The position numbers and the translations under genes were made by a program. A stretch of 64,000 nucleotides of DNA from Streptomyces sp. NBC_00190. GTDB taxonomy: Bacteria > Actinomycetota > Actinomycetes > Streptomycetales > Streptomycetaceae. Of the stretch, positions 1 through 8,935 are shown piece after piece. The stretch covers positions 8,432,001-8,496,000 of the forward strand of contig NZ_CP108131.1 in the NCBI RefSeq assembly GCF_036203305.1, given 5' to 3'. Under the pieces are notes generated by a model that saw nothing but the letters and a program-made list of their open reading frames with translations, searched no databases and was not told the origin of the DNA. Position 1 is the stretch's first letter; every line of letters starts with the position of its first letter.

Positions 1-1
1 G

Positions 2-427
2 CGCCTGGACGTGGCGGGCTTCCTCGCCCAAGACGTCACCGGGCAGGAACGGGTCATCGGCCGGCGGAGGTCCGACGCGGCGCCGTTGAGCGGCGGCGGG
101 CCGGCAGCGGCCGTCGACCTGGGAGCCAAAACGGCGGACGGCAGATACCTCGTTCCGCTGATGTCGCATGTCCGGCGGGCCCATCCGGCCGCGACCGGGA
201 GCGGGCTGATGCTGCGCCGCGGCTACAGCTTCTCCAACGGAACCGGGGACCAAGGCCTGCTGTTCATCGCCTTCCAGCGGGATCTGCGGACGTACGTGGA
301 GACCCAGCGGCGGCTTGACGACGGCGACGAGCTGTCCGCCTTCGCCACGGCCACGGCCTCCGGCACCTTTCTGGTGCTGCCCGGGTTCTCGGCGGGGCGC
401 CCGCTGGGCTCTTCGGTGTTCGCCTGA
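2..427 (+). CDS. Dyp-type (dye-decolorizing) heme peroxidase, C-terminal part
   Basis: The reading frame is already open at the window edge, so only about the last 141 residues are seen. Dyp peroxidases use H2O2 to oxidise dyes and phenolics through a b-type heme, and several actinobacterial ones are exported or packed into encapsulins. Visible hallmarks are the GRRRSD..PL segment, then HVRRAHP, whose histidine is the expected proximal heme ligand, then MLRRGYSF and GLLFIAFQRDLRTY with the usual C-terminal spacing. The protein ends at GSSVFA, and a strong hairpin follows 22 bp downstream. The N-terminal half, with the GXXDG motif and any Tat signal, lies outside the window, so the subclass and location cannot be judged. 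The family assignment is firm. Confidence 0.85.
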   Translation, partial: RLDVAGFLAQDVTGQERVIGRRRSDAAPLSGGGPAAAVDLGAKTADGRYLVPLMSHVRRAHPAATGSGLMLRRGYSFSNGTGDQGLLFIAFQRDLRTYVETQRRLDDGDELSAFATATASGTFLVLPGFSAGRPLGSSVFA

Positions 428-448
428 CGGCCGCGCTCCGGAAAGCTG

Positions 449-480
449 CCGGGAGGGACCCGTCGTCGGGCCCCTCCCGG
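449..480. terminator. Strong hairpin terminator between convergent genes
   Basis: A 9-bp perfect arm, CCGGGAGGG at 449-457 and CCCTCCCGG at 472-480, continues after one mismatch with CCCG/CGGG around a TCGT loop. It sits 22 bp after the peroxidase stop and 58 bp from the end of the convergent secreted-protein gene, so it may serve both directions. No U-tract follows, which is usual in Streptomyces. Confidence 0.8.
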
Positions 481-537
481 TCTGCCGGTGCGGTGTCGGT
501 GTGCGGTATGCGCTCACCGGGTCATGGGGTCACGGGG

Positions 538-2733
538 TCAGCTGGCGACCCACAGACCCGCGTCGATGTCGTGGTTGATGGTTCCGGGCGGGCCGGTGGT
601 GACGGCTGCCGTCGCGGTGTCCGCCTCGGGGTCGCCGCCGTTCGGTTCCGCGTCGGAGTTGGTGGCCTGGTTGGGGCGGCCGTGCGGGGTCCACTGCAGA
701 TCGGCCGGACCGTAGTCGTTGGTCGGGTCTGCCGTCGACTTGTCGAACTCCAGCGTGTACGCGGTGTTGGGGCGCAGTCCGTCGCGGTGGTCGAAGTAGT
801 ACTCGCCCTTGGCGTCGGTCTTCTTGCGCGCGATCTCCTGACCCGTCGCGTCGCGCAGGATCACCGTCACGCCGGGGATGCCCGCCGTCTCGTCGTAGCT
901 CTGGGTGCCGTCGGCCTTGTCGCGCCACACCCGGTTGCCGATCTGGACCGGAGGCTCGTCACAGAGCAGCTCCAGGTCGCCGAGGCCGTTGGCCTTGCCG
1001 AAGCCGCCGTCGTTGGCGTAGGCGAGGCCTAGCCCCTGCTGTGACGGGTCGGCGCCGCGGTCGCCCTGCCAGCGGTCGAAGAAGGCGACACCGGTGGAGT
1101 TGACCGACCGGACCGGGTCCATCGCGGTGGCGGCGAGGCGGTCACCGCCGAGCGGCAGCGCCAGGGCGCCCTGCACGGTCTCCAGGTGTCCGCTCCCCGT
1201 GTACCACTCGTCACCCTTGTAGAACTCGCTGCCGGTGCGCGGGCAGGCCGCGCCGCCTTCCCACTCGTACGTGCCGGTGGTCGTGCGGCAGACCCTGTAG
1301 AGGTCGCCGCCGGTCGCGATGCTCTCGATGACGTTGGCCTTGGCCGGGTTGGCATTGGGGATGACCAGTCCGGACTGGTCGCCCATGCGGTCGCGGAAGC
1401 CCAGGACCAGTGACCCGTCGCGCTCGATCTCGATGTCGCTGAGCATCGGTTGCGGGTAGGCCCACTGGGCGTTGCCGCCGTCGGGGAACTGCGTCAGGTC
1501 GTCCTTGGTCCAGGGCTTCCAGTTGCCCGGGGTCGGGGCGACGGCGGGATCGCGGGGGAAGTCCAGCGGCTCGTCGACGACCGGCGCGGCGCCGAACGTG
1601 CCGGTGGCCGGGTTGAACGTCCAGACCACGGCCCGCAGTCGGGTGACGTCCTGGGTGCTCTGTGCGGAGCAGACGCCGCCCACGTACAGGACCCCGTCGC
1701 GCATGCCCAGGCCCATTGGCCGCCAGTCGGCCGCCGGGGTGCAGGCGGTGTCCGGGATGGGCAGCGGTGCGCCGACGGGCGCTGCCGTGGTGGTGTCGTA
1801 GGTGTAGAGGTTGCGGTCCTTCATGTTGACGACGTAGAGCCGGGAGCCGTCGGCCGAGATCTCGATGTCGCCGAGCGACTCCTGGCCCACCGCCGCCGCG
1901 AAGTCCGCGTCGACGCGGTCTGTTTGGTTGTGGACGGTGGTACCGGCGTTCGGGACGACGGCGAACTGGGTGGTCGCGCCGGTGCCCCGGTCCGTCACGT
2001 AGATGGCGCCCGGACCGCCGGGGCCGTAGTCGCCGTGCCGCTTGGCGTACGCGCCGGTGAAGATGCGCCGCTTCTTCTTGTCGTACGCCAGCCCGTAGGC
2101 GGTACCGGTCTGCGTGCCGTTGGCGAGCTCCGTGGGGTTGTTGGGGTTGCCCTGGGTGTCGCCGCGGGAGGTGTACGGGAACGTCACCAGGGTCTTGCCG
2201 CCGGGCTTGGTGGCGGCCTGCTGGCAGGGCGTGGCCAGGTCGGGGGTGTCCTGGCAGTAGTCGTCCGGGTTCCACACCCCGAAGTCGAGGGTGGCGTCCT
2301 GGCCGGCCCTCAGGTCGACGAAGGCGAGGTGTGACGAGAGCCCAGGTCCGGCGAAGGCCGGCTGGAGGAAGCCCTGCCCGGTGGCGGGATCGTACTTGTC
2401 GGCCCAGGTCAGCAGTTCGACGCTGTACCGCCCGGGGGAACCGGTCCACGTGGTGGTGTTGATCTCAACGGTGCCGTCGGCGCCGATCTGGTAGGTCCGG
2501 CACGGCGCAGGGCGGGTCAGCCGCTCGCAGAGCCTGACCGTCCCCGGGCCGTGCGGTACCTGGATATTCGGGTTCCGGTCGCCCTTGGCGGCGAAGTCCC
2601 GTAGGAGGTTGACGGTCAGCTTGCCCTCGCCCGGCGCGGCACCGGCGGAGCCAGGAGCCCCCGTCAGGGTGAGCGCGCCGGCCAGAGCGAGCGCCCCCAA
2701 CCACTTTGTCTTCCTGATCACTTGCATCCCCAT
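538..2733 (-). CDS. Large secreted protein with SdrD/Cna-B-like C-terminal domain
   Basis: A protein of about 731 residues if started at the ATG at 2731-2733. An ATG two codons later also fits, and an open frame extends upstream to 2769. Upstream Shine-Dalgarno sequence is weak for every choice. The N-terminus is MGMQVIRKTKW, then a hydrophobic run and an AGAAPGEG cleavage region, so it is a Sec-exported protein. The long middle has propeller-like phrases such as GLAYDKKKRRIFTGAYAKR, SLGDIEISADGSRLYVVNMKD and MLSDIEIERDGSLVLGFRDR. The last about 140 residues read as a prealbumin-like SdrD/Cna-B module: IGNRVWRDKADGTQSYDE..IPGVTVILRDATGQEIARKKTDAKGEYYF. There is no LPXTG sorting signal, so it is probably released or loosely wall-bound. 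It is convergent with the peroxidase. Function is unknown; it resembles actinobacterial surface proteins with a lone Sdr-B repeat. Confidence 0.75.
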   Translation of the reverse strand: MGMQVIRKTKWLGALALAGALTLTGAPGSAGAAPGEGKLTVNLLRDFAAKGDRNPNIQVPHGPGTVRLCERLTRPAPCRTYQIGADGTVEINTTTWTGSPGRYSVELLTWADKYDPATGQGFLQPAFAGPGLSSHLAFVDLRAGQDATLDFGVWNPDDYCQDTPDLATPCQQAATKPGGKTLVTFPYTSRGDTQGNPNNPTELANGTQTGTAYGLAYDKKKRRIFTGAYAKRHGDYGPGGPGAIYVTDRGTGATTQFAVVPNAGTTVHNQTDRVDADFAAAVGQESLGDIEISADGSRLYVVNMKDRNLYTYDTTTAAPVGAPLPIPDTACTPAADWRPMGLGMRDGVLYVGGVCSAQSTQDVTRLRAVVWTFNPATGTFGAAPVVDEPLDFPRDPAVAPTPGNWKPWTKDDLTQFPDGGNAQWAYPQPMLSDIEIERDGSLVLGFRDRMGDQSGLVIPNANPAKANVIESIATGGDLYRVCRTTTGTYEWEGGAACPRTGSEFYKGDEWYTGSGHLETVQGALALPLGGDRLAATAMDPVRSVNSTGVAFFDRWQGDRGADPSQQGLGLAYANDGGFGKANGLGDLELLCDEPPVQIGNRVWRDKADGTQSYDETAGIPGVTVILRDATGQEIARKKTDAKGEYYFDHRDGLRPNTAYTLEFDKSTADPTNDYGPADLQWTPHGRPNQATNSDAEPNGGDPEADTATAAVTTGPPGTINHDIDAGLWVAS

Positions 2734-3122
2734 GCTCGTCGGAAGTGTGGGACGACGACCGTGAACCACTGCCAGTGCCAGGGCAGCCCGACGGACCCGC
2801 TGACCTGCGTGCGGTCATCGTCCATGACACAGCGTAGCCATTTGATCGCGTAGCGCGCACGCCTGTTGGGGGCCGGACATCCCGGCTGACGCCTGATATC
2901 CGGGGCATTTGCTGGGGTGCAACGGGCGCGGCGGTTCACTCTCGTCGGGCAGTGGCGGAGTGAACACGGCTCGGGTGCCGCCGTCGCGGCGAGTTGACCG
3001 GGTGGGCGATCCCGCTTCCGCGGTGCGGTGCGACCGGGGGTCCGGCATCAGGCCCCGGTGGGATGCTCGTTCCTGGGGGAGGGGGAGGCCTCCTCGGTCG
3101 CTGACGCGGTGTCGAATACGGG
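2734..3122. other. Intergenic region, no gene seen
   Basis: The upstream region of the secreted-protein gene. Only low-quality frames cross it. Its right border, at 3122/3123, is where identity to the 3' end of the LAL regulator gene begins, so it abuts a rearrangement junction. Confidence 0.5.
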
Positions 3123-3280
3123 TGACGGTTCAGGGCTGCTGGTGTTCGGGCGGGCTGTTGCGGCGGATCACTTCGGTGGCCAGCTCTACTCGCGAGGTCA
3201 GTCCGAGCTTGCGCAGGATGTTGGAGACGTGGGTGCTGACGGTGCGGCGCGAGATGCACATGCGGGCGGCTGTTTCGGGG
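3123..3280 (-). pseudogene. Duplicated 3' tail of the LAL/LuxR regulator gene
   Basis: These 158 bases appear identical to 20172-20329, the last part of the intact LAL regulator gene plus seven bases after its stop. In translation the fragment holds the C-terminal half of the LuxR helix-turn-helix: ETAARMCISRRTVSTHVS, then NILRKLGLTSRVELATEVIRR, ending EHQQP with the stop at 3130-3132. Identity ends at 3280/3281, exactly at the left end of the IS3-type element. Everything N-terminal is missing and does not resume beyond the IS. No promoter or start can remain, so it is a dead fragment made by duplication or by IS-mediated rearrangement. Confidence 0.85.
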
Positions 3281-4550
3281 GGCCTTGACCCCGGATTTTG
3301 GACACCGGAGAGACTTGGGTCTTGATGGTCCAGGAGAACGGAGTCCCCGTGGGGATGAAGCACTGTCCCGCCGAGTTCAAGGCGGACGCGGTCGCGTTGT
3401 ACCGGTCGCGTCCGGGAGTGACGATCAAGTCGGTCGCTGCTGATCTCGGGGTGAACACCGAGACGCTGCGGCCCCGGTGCCCACTCCGCGCCTCCGGCCG
3501 CTGCGCAGGCTGATGGTGCCGGCGTTCAGGCGGAGCTGGCCGCGGCGCGGAAGAGGATTCGTGAGCTGGAGGAAGAGCGCGACATCCTCCGCAAGGCGGC
3601 CCGGTATTGCGCCGGGGAGACGCGCTGGTGAACCGCTGCCAGTTCGTGGAGATCATCAGCGCCGGTTCGGCGTCACGCGGTTGTGTTCGATGCCGGCGTC
3701 TCTCGCTCGAGCTTCTGCTACTGGCGCCGCACCGCAGCCGCAAGGGCGGCCCGGCAGATCGGCGAGGCCGGGCTCGCGGCCCGGATACGCAAGGTTCACC
3801 AGGACTCCGACGGCACCTACGGCGCCCCCAGGATCACGGCGGAACTCCGCGACGAGGGGGAACGGATCAACCACAAGCGCGTCGCCAGGATTATGCGGAC
3901 CATCGGAGTCGGGGGTGTCCGTCTGAGGCGTCGGCACCGGACCACCGTTGCGGACCAGGCGGCGCCGAAGGCGCCGGATCTGATCGGCCGTGACTTCACC
4001 GCGGCCGCGGTGAACACGAAGTACGCCGGCGACATCACGTATCTGCCGGTCAGCGGCTCGAAGCCGCTCTGCCTCGCGGCCGTCATCGGCCTCGCCTCAC
4101 GTCGGCTGGCCGGATGGGCCATCGCCGACCACATGCGCACAGAACTCGTCACCGACGCCCTGACAGCAGCCGGGCGAACCCGCGGGAGCCTGGCCGGGGC
4201 GGTCATGCACACGGATCACGGATCTCAAATACACGAGCAGGGCATTCGCTGAGATCTGCAGGTCAGCAGGGGTCCGGCAGAGCATGGGCGCGGTCGGGTC
4301 CAGCGCGGACAATGCTGCCGCGGAAAGCTTCAACGCCGCCTTCAAAAGGGAGACGCTCAAGGGCCGAAAAGGCTGGTCGAACGAACATGAAGCGCGACTC
4401 GATGCCTTCCCCTGGCTGACCCGATACAACACCCGACGCCGGCACTCCCGCCTCGGCCAGCGGTCTCCGATCGCCTACGAGAACGACTCCCAGCCAGCAA
4501 CTACCCTGGCCCGAGCCGCATAGACGTGTTCAGAATCCGGAGTCAAGGCC
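3281..4550 (+). mobile_element. IS3-family insertion sequence, decayed
   Basis: About 1.27 kb bounded by imperfect terminal inverted repeats, left around 3279-3304 (GGGGCCTTGACCCCGG..) and right around 4527-4552 (..CCGGAGTCAAGGCCCC), 22 of 26 positions matching. The left boundary is fixed at 3280/3281 by the end of identity with the LAL gene. No target duplication is visible and the right flank is not LAL sequence, so flanking DNA was deleted or recombined after insertion. It carries a broken two-ORF transposase. Confidence 0.8.
3325..4523 (+). pseudogene. IS3-family transposase (OrfA/OrfB) with several frameshifts
   Basis: OrfA starts with MVQENGVPVGMKHCPAEF and has the helix-turn-helix phrase VTIKSVAADLGVNTETLR. 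The frame then breaks, and the leucine-zipper segment AELAAARKRIRELEEERD returns in another frame near 3530-3600. OrfB begins near 3628 (VNRCQFVE) and is broken again. Its catalytic core reads on from 3683 with GDITYLPVSG (first Asp) and HTDHGSQI (second Asp), hits a stop at 4252, and resumes at 4284 with the ADNAAAESF..FKRE block carrying the Glu. The DDE residues are all present but no continuous frame joins them, so it is inactive. Confidence 0.85.
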
Positions 4551-4690
4551 CCTGGCGTGCCGGCGTCGCTCGCCGTGGACACCTCGATGCCCGCTAATTT
4601 CGTTGAGCCCGCACCCTGCAATCGTGTTGGCTAGCGGCACCGAACTGTCAGTACCGCAGGTGTCCGCTTGGCTGTAGCAGGGAGTTAAAC

Positions 4691-5482
4691 GTGCAGGACA
4701 TTGTTGTCGACCCCGTTGCCCACAATCGGGCAGCCTGGGACAAGTATGTCCAAGAGGGCAACGAGTGGTCGAGGCCGGTGAGTGCTGAGGATGTCGAGCG
4801 CGCCCGCATGGGCGACTGGTCGATTGTTCTCATCGGGCGTGAGCGAGTCGACCGCTCCTGGCTGCCGACGGACCTGACCGGCAAGGACGTGTTGTGCCTG
4901 GCCTCCGGTGGTGGCCAGCAGGGTCCGATCCTCGCCGCCGCAGGGGCGCGGGTCACCGTATTCGACAACTCACCCCGCCAGCTCGGCCAGGACCAGATGG
5001 TGGCGGCGCGCGACGGACTCGAGCTGCGCACCGTCCTAGGCGACATGCGCGACCTCAGCGCCTTCGGTGACGCAACATTCGACGTCGTATTCCATCCGGT
5101 CTCTAACCTATTCGTACCAGACTTGGCACCGGTGTGGCGTGAGTGCTTCCGCGTCCTGCGACCGGGCGGAACTCTGCTCGTGGGCTTCCTCAACCCTGAT
5201 GTGTACTTGTTCGACCACGAGGCGCTCGACGAGCGCGGCGAGCTGATCGTCGTGCACAAGCTGCCCTACAGCGATGTCAAGCAGTACTCCGCCGAGGAAC
5301 GCGCCACGAAGTTCGGCGCGGATGCCCCTCTTGAATACAGCCACACCCTCACCGACCAGATCGGCGGGCAACTCGCCGCGGGGTTCGTCCTCACCGGCTT
5401 CGCGGAAGCGCCGCACCAATCCAACGCATCCGCTCAATACATGTCGAACTATTTTGCGACGCTGGCGGTCAAGCCGGGCTGA
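4691..5482 (+). CDS. Class I SAM-dependent methyltransferase
   Basis: 263 residues starting at GTG 4691, with AGGGAG at 4679-4684 six bases upstream. The SAM-binding motif I is seen as DVLCLASGGGQQGPILAAAG followed by ARVTVFDNS, whose acidic residue would bind the ribose. FDVVFHPVSNLFVPD and FRVLRPGGTLLVGF are the usual later motifs. The N-terminal segment HNRAAWDKYVQEGNEWSRPVS resembles small-molecule methyltransferases of Streptomyces. The substrate cannot be named. It stands alone between two insertion sequences, and its own promoter must lie in the 140 bp after the IS3 end. The frame is intact. Confidence 0.85.
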   Translation: MQDIVVDPVAHNRAAWDKYVQEGNEWSRPVSAEDVERARMGDWSIVLIGRERVDRSWLPTDLTGKDVLCLASGGGQQGPILAAAGARVTVFDNSPRQLGQDQMVAARDGLELRTVLGDMRDLSAFGDATFDVVFHPVSNLFVPDLAPVWRECFRVLRPGGTLLVGFLNPDVYLFDHEALDERGELIVVHKLPYSDVKQYSAEERATKFGADAPLEYSHTLTDQIGGQLAAGFVLTGFAEAPHQSNASAQYMSNYFATLAVKPG

Positions 5483-5558
5483 CCCAGCCGTGGGGCCGGC
5501 CGAGACGACCGTGTCTCCGAATGGCCAAGTGGAGCGCTGTGCCAGCCCGACCCCACTA

Positions 5559-6704
5559 CTGACCTTGAAGGTGGGTTGTCGTAGGGGCTGACGATCGGTG
5601 ATCGTCGCGGTATGCCGGGTGTATGAGGTATCCGCAGGGTGGGGGTCTGACCGCGGAGAGGCAAGCCTTCCGTGAGCGGATCCGGATGGAAGCAGCGGCG
5701 ATGTTCGCTGCCGGGCGGGGCAGTACGGACATCGCGAAGGAGTTACGGGTCAGTGTCCGGTCGGTCCAGCGGTGGCGGCAGGCCTGGAAGGAGACCGGCC
5801 AGGACGGGGTGCGTTCCCGCGGCCCGGCGTCCCGGCCGAAGCTGAGCGACGCGTTGTTCGCCGTGCTCGAGGAGGAGCTGGCCAAAGGCCCGGTCGCGCA
5901 TGGCTGGCCGGACCAGCGATGGACGCTGGCCAGGATCAAAACCCTGATCGGCCGACGGTTCCACAAGACGATGACCATGTCGGGGATCTCGCAGATGCTG
6001 CGGAGACACGGCTGGAGTCATCAGGTTCCGGCCCGTCGTGCGGTCGAGCGCGACGAGGCGGCGGTGGCCGGCTGGGTGAAGGACGTGTGGCCGCACGTGG
6101 AAACACCGCGGCGGCGCTCGGGGCCTGGATCGTCTTCGAGGACGAGGCCGGATTCTCGATGACGCCGCCAACCTCCCGCACCTGGGGCAAACGCGGCAGC
6201 ACACCCGTCATCCGGGTCCGCGGACGCTCCCAGCGCCGCTTCTCCATCGCCGCCCTGTGCTGCTACAAACCCGGCGAACGTTCCCGCCTCGTCTACCGGC
6301 CCAAACAACATGCCGATCACAAGAGCGGGGGCCGCAAGAGCTTCGCCTGGACCGAGTACCGCGACCTCCTCATCGCCGCCCACCAGCAACTCGGCGCACC
6401 CATCGTCCTCATCTGGGACAACTTGAACGTCCATAAGGACCGCCGCATGCGGGCCTTCATCGACGCACAGGACTGGCTCACCGCCTACCACCTGCCGTCT
6501 TACGCGCCCGACCTCAACCCCGTGGAAGGCATCTGGTCAATCCTCCGCCGGACCACCCAGGCCAACACGGCCTTCACCGACCCGAGCCACCTCATGCGCC
6601 GACTCCGACACGGCCTCCGCCAGATCCAATACCGCAGCGACATCATCGACGGATGCCTCACCGGAACCGGGCTCACACCGACGACACCACGACTACAAAC
6701 TCAG
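5559..6704 (+). mobile_element. IS630-family element, copy A
   Basis: 1,146 bp flanked by TA on both sides (5557-5558 and 6705-6706), the target duplication expected for IS630. The ends are imperfect inverted repeats: CTGACCTTGAAGG at the left, and CTGAGTTTGTAG when the right end is read inward. Copy B at 34302-35448 has the same ends and a closely similar coding region; copy C at 27800-28952 is a more distant relative with the same CTGA/CCGA tips. The insertion cut off the 3' end of the methyltransferase remnant at 6707-7037. Confidence 0.88.
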
Positions 6705-6707
6705 TAA
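5623..6707 (+). CDS. IS630-family transposase, two overlapping frames (likely -1 frameshift)
   Basis: The first frame, 5623-6162, encodes the helix-turn-helix part (STDIAKELRVSVRSVQRWRQAW). The catalytic part is in the -1 frame, from about 6090 to the TAA at 6705-6707: IVFEDEAGFSMTPP carries the first Asp, VLIWDNLNVHKD the second, and LPSYAPDLNPVEGIWS the Glu. The frame change falls near GTGGAAACACC at about 6098-6108. Copies B and C change frame at the matching place, which argues for programmed frameshifting rather than damage. The stop codon uses the target-site TA plus one flanking base. The fusion product would be about 360 residues, normal for the family. Confidence 0.75.
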
Positions 6708-7037
6708 CTTCGCTGAGCCACGATCGTTGGGCCAAACAACTCTCCGGGATCGTCGACCAGGCCCCGACCCTCATCGGTGCCGCGCACGTCTTCTTCGAGT
6801 GGCGGATGACCCCAATCAGGGTTCCCTGGGCAGAACCGCTCGTGGAGATCGGCGGTCTCGGCATACACCTCCGGTTCTCCTGGCCGGCGGACAACGATGT
6901 GGCCGAGCAGCGCCATCCAGCCTCCGGGGTGGAGCATGTCGTGCGCTCGCTGCCAGCCAATCGACGGGTCAACCCAGTGCTACGACGACGCAGCCACGAG
7001 GACATCGAAGCGTCGACCGCGGTTGTCCCACTCCTCA
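6707..7037 (-). pseudogene. SAM-methyltransferase remnant between two insertion sequences
   Basis: Read on the minus strand this is the C-terminal half of a methyltransferase: RRFDVLVAASS, an in-frame TAG where the family has Trp, then HWVDPSIGWQRAHDMLHPGGWMALLGHIVVRR in separated blocks, then EVYAETADLHERFCPGNPDW. The 5' part is lost at the IS5-family element and the 3' part at IS630 copy A. The family motif (S)WHWVDP..RAH..L.PGGW is clear despite the stop. It is a truncated pseudogene with a nonsense mutation and is not the same gene as the intact methyltransferase at 4691-5482. Confidence 0.75.
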
Positions 7038-7044
7038 GTGGGCG

Positions 7045-7443
7045 TTAAGTCCGTTTCTGGTAGCGGCCGCGTCCGGGTTGGGTGAGGAAGCCTTGGCGGG
7101 TGAGGCGTCCGAGGCGGCTGCGGGTGATGTTGACGGATGCCTCGTCGGTGGGCATGCCGAGGAGTTCGTGCAGTTCGCGGGCCCGGAACACCTGGTCGGG
7201 GTGCTGGTTGAAGGTGTTCACGATGGTTTGGCAGGCGGTGCTCGACTCGGGTGGATCGGGTTCGGTCCCGGTCGGTGCGAGTTCGGCGATGGTCTTGCGG
7301 GTGGTGGCCAGGTCCGCAAGATGCGCTTCGGTCTCGGTGAGAGCGGCAGTGAAGTGCGCGATCTGATTGCGGAGTTCGTCCGCCCGGGCCGTGGCCTCAT
7401 TCTCCCGGATGTGAAGGTCCACCAGGAGTTCGGTGATGTTCAC
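7045..7443 (-). CDS. IS-borne passenger protein: coiled coil plus winged-helix
   Basis: 132 residues. The GTG start overlaps the transposase stop as GTGA, so the two are translationally coupled. Residues about 8-55 are a heptad-rich helix (ENEATARADELRNQIAHF and LTETEAHLADLATTRK). After a Pro/Glu-rich hinge, residues 70-130 look like a winged helix-turn-helix: QVFRARELHELLGM, DEASVNITRSRLGRLTRQGFL and PGRGRYQKR. The stop TAA lies inside the terminal inverted repeat. The role is unknown: a repressor of transposition or an accessory protein that binds the ends would both fit. It is intact here, and copy B has the same protein but has lost the stop. Confidence 0.75.
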   Translation of the reverse strand: MNITELLVDLHIRENEATARADELRNQIAHFTAALTETEAHLADLATTRKTIAELAPTGTEPDPPESSTACQTIVNTFNQHPDQVFRARELHELLGMPTDEASVNITRSRLGRLTRQGFLTQPGRGRYQKRT

Positions 7444-8299
7444 GCGGCCAGCCCGATGGTGTCGCGCCAGGCCTGGGCGGGGTTGGTGAGGCGGCGGGCC
7501 ATGTTCGCGGTGGAGGCCCAGTAGACGCGTGAGGCGGAGGCGTCGGGCCGGTGGTCGTACTCACGGGCCGCCGGTGCAGCATCAACGTGCCGTTCGTCTG
7601 CTCGACCACCCACCGCTTCGGCTGCGGGACAAAACCTTTGCCCTGGCCGGCAGGGTTGCGGCGGACAACCTCGACGTCGATGTCCAGCAGGGCGCCGTGG
7701 ACGATGACTTCGTCCTTGAATCCCTGGTCCACCAGCACCTTCTCCAGGCGCATCCCGCACCGCTCGGAGGCCTGGTCGAGCAGGGCAGTGCCGGCGGCAT
7801 TGTCGTGCGCGGACGCGGCCATGACGACGACACCGATGATCAGCCCCAGCACGTCGACGGCCAGTCCCCGCTTACGCCCCGAGACCTTCTTGTTCGCGTC
7901 CAGCCCCGTCGTGGTCCTGGGGACACCCGCCGCGGCGCGGACGGACTGGGTGTCGATGATCACGAGGGACGGGTCCTCTCATCGGCGGGCCTTCTCCCGC
8001 ACCTGGCAGCGCAGGAGCTCCTGGATCCGCTGGTCAAGCCCGTCCTGGCGCCACAAACCGAAGTAGTAGAACACCGCCGACCAGGCCGGGAAGTCATGCG
8101 GCAGCAATCGCCACTGACAGCCCGTCCGGTTCTGGCAGAAGACCGCGTTCACGACCTCCCTCAGGTCGCAGGCCCCGGGATCGCCGGTCGCCGACCGCGC
8201 AACCCTGTCCTGCTTCCAGGCCGTGATCATCGGCTCGATCAACGCCCACTGCCCGTCCGACAAGTCGCTGAGGTACGGCTCTCTCTTCACGCCCCGCAT
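7440..8299 (-). pseudogene. IS5-family transposase copy A, frameshifted
   Basis: The N-terminal part starts near 8299 (MRGVKREPYLSDLSDGQWALIEP, in separated blocks) and runs to an in-frame TGA after REKARR. The same frame continues with EDPSLVIIDTQSV, where the Asp is the first catalytic residue. KKVSGRKRGLAVDVLG and VVEQTNGTLMLHRR, with the Glu, follow. Compared with copy B, four bases are missing near 7576 (GGGCCGCC instead of GGGCCAGCCGCC), which throws the last about 45 codons out of frame. The shared TGA between the halves is present in both copies. Probably inactive. Confidence 0.8.
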
Positions 8300-8392
8300 C
8301 TCGGCATGGACATGCCCACCGGGTAGCCCGGGCGGCGAGCATTCCCACGATCGAGCGATCACGAACCGAGGAAGACCGGACTTAACGCCCAC

Positions 8393-8645
8393 TCAGATCC
8401 TTCCGGTAGGTGGGCGGGGGCCTGGCCGCGGAGTTTGTCGACCCGGGCCGCGTCCGCGGCGAGCCGGGCGGCGATCTCGCGGAGCCGTGCGGCCGGTTCG
8501 GTGACGGGCTCGCGCCGGAAGAGACCGGCGTCCAGGCCCGGTCGGCCAGTTCGAGGGCGGTACCCGCCAGCGTGCTCAGCGCCTCCTCCGCCCCGGCCTG
8601 CTTCATCACGGTGCGGTTGGGGTCTTGGGGCTGCTGGGCGGTCAT
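8393..8645 (-). pseudogene. Small helical hypothetical protein, 3' end lost to IS5 copy A
   Basis: Begins MTAQQPQDPNRTVMKQAGAE at 8645 and reads EALSTLAGTALELADRAWT. It must then change frame to continue as LFRREPVTEPAARLREIAAR and LAADAARVDKLRGQAP before running into the insertion sequence. The start overlaps the stop of the upstream minus-strand fragment (ATGA at 8642-8645), so the two were an operon. The product would be a small, mostly helical protein of unknown function. Frameshift and truncation both suggest it is dead. Confidence 0.55.
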
Positions 8646-8935
8646 CGGGTGGTCGCCTTGGTGGTGGCGATGAGGGCGGCCACGGTCTCCCAGCCGTAGT
8701 GCCAGGCCGGGTCAGTTGACTGCACCGATTCGTTGACCAGCTGGACGCGCTGGAGGAGGACCTCCTCGCCCGTCGTGAGCCTGCTGTCCCCGAGAGCTGT
8801 CGCGGTGACATCGACGGACTCGACCTCACCCTCACCTTCCTCCGCGGCAAGCGCGAGCAGGCGGGGCGCTTCGATCACAGCGGTGGCCCGGTCGCGCTCG
8901 GGCTTCCTGTGATTCCCTCATCAAAAATCCCGGCT
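8642..8935 (-). pseudogene. Small hypothetical protein, frameshifted near its start
   Basis: An ORF from GTG at 8878 encodes 78 residues: MIEAPRLLALAAEEGEGEV, ESVDVTATALGDSRLTTGEE, then DPAWHYGWETVAALIATTK. A related piece at about 10936-11120 shows the family normally begins further upstream (LLMWDDGKPERD.AT). Here that stretch (8880-8935) is out of frame by one base, with KPERDRAT following a broken start. The remaining ORF could still be translated from the GTG. The function is unrecognised. Confidence 0.5.

Larger units (their letters stand above)
7038..8392 (-). mobile_element. IS5-family (ISL2/IS427-like) element with passenger gene, copy A
   Basis: 1,355 bp with matching ends GTGGGCGTTAAGTCCG (from 7038) and CGGACTTAACGCCCAC (to 8392). 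TCA lies directly outside both ends (7035-7037 and 8393-8395), fitting the three-base TNA duplication of these IS groups. A nearly identical copy B lies in opposite orientation at 25837-27195. It encodes a two-part transposase and, after a 4-base stop/start overlap, a small DNA-binding-type protein. The transposase of this copy is frameshifted. Confidence 0.88.
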
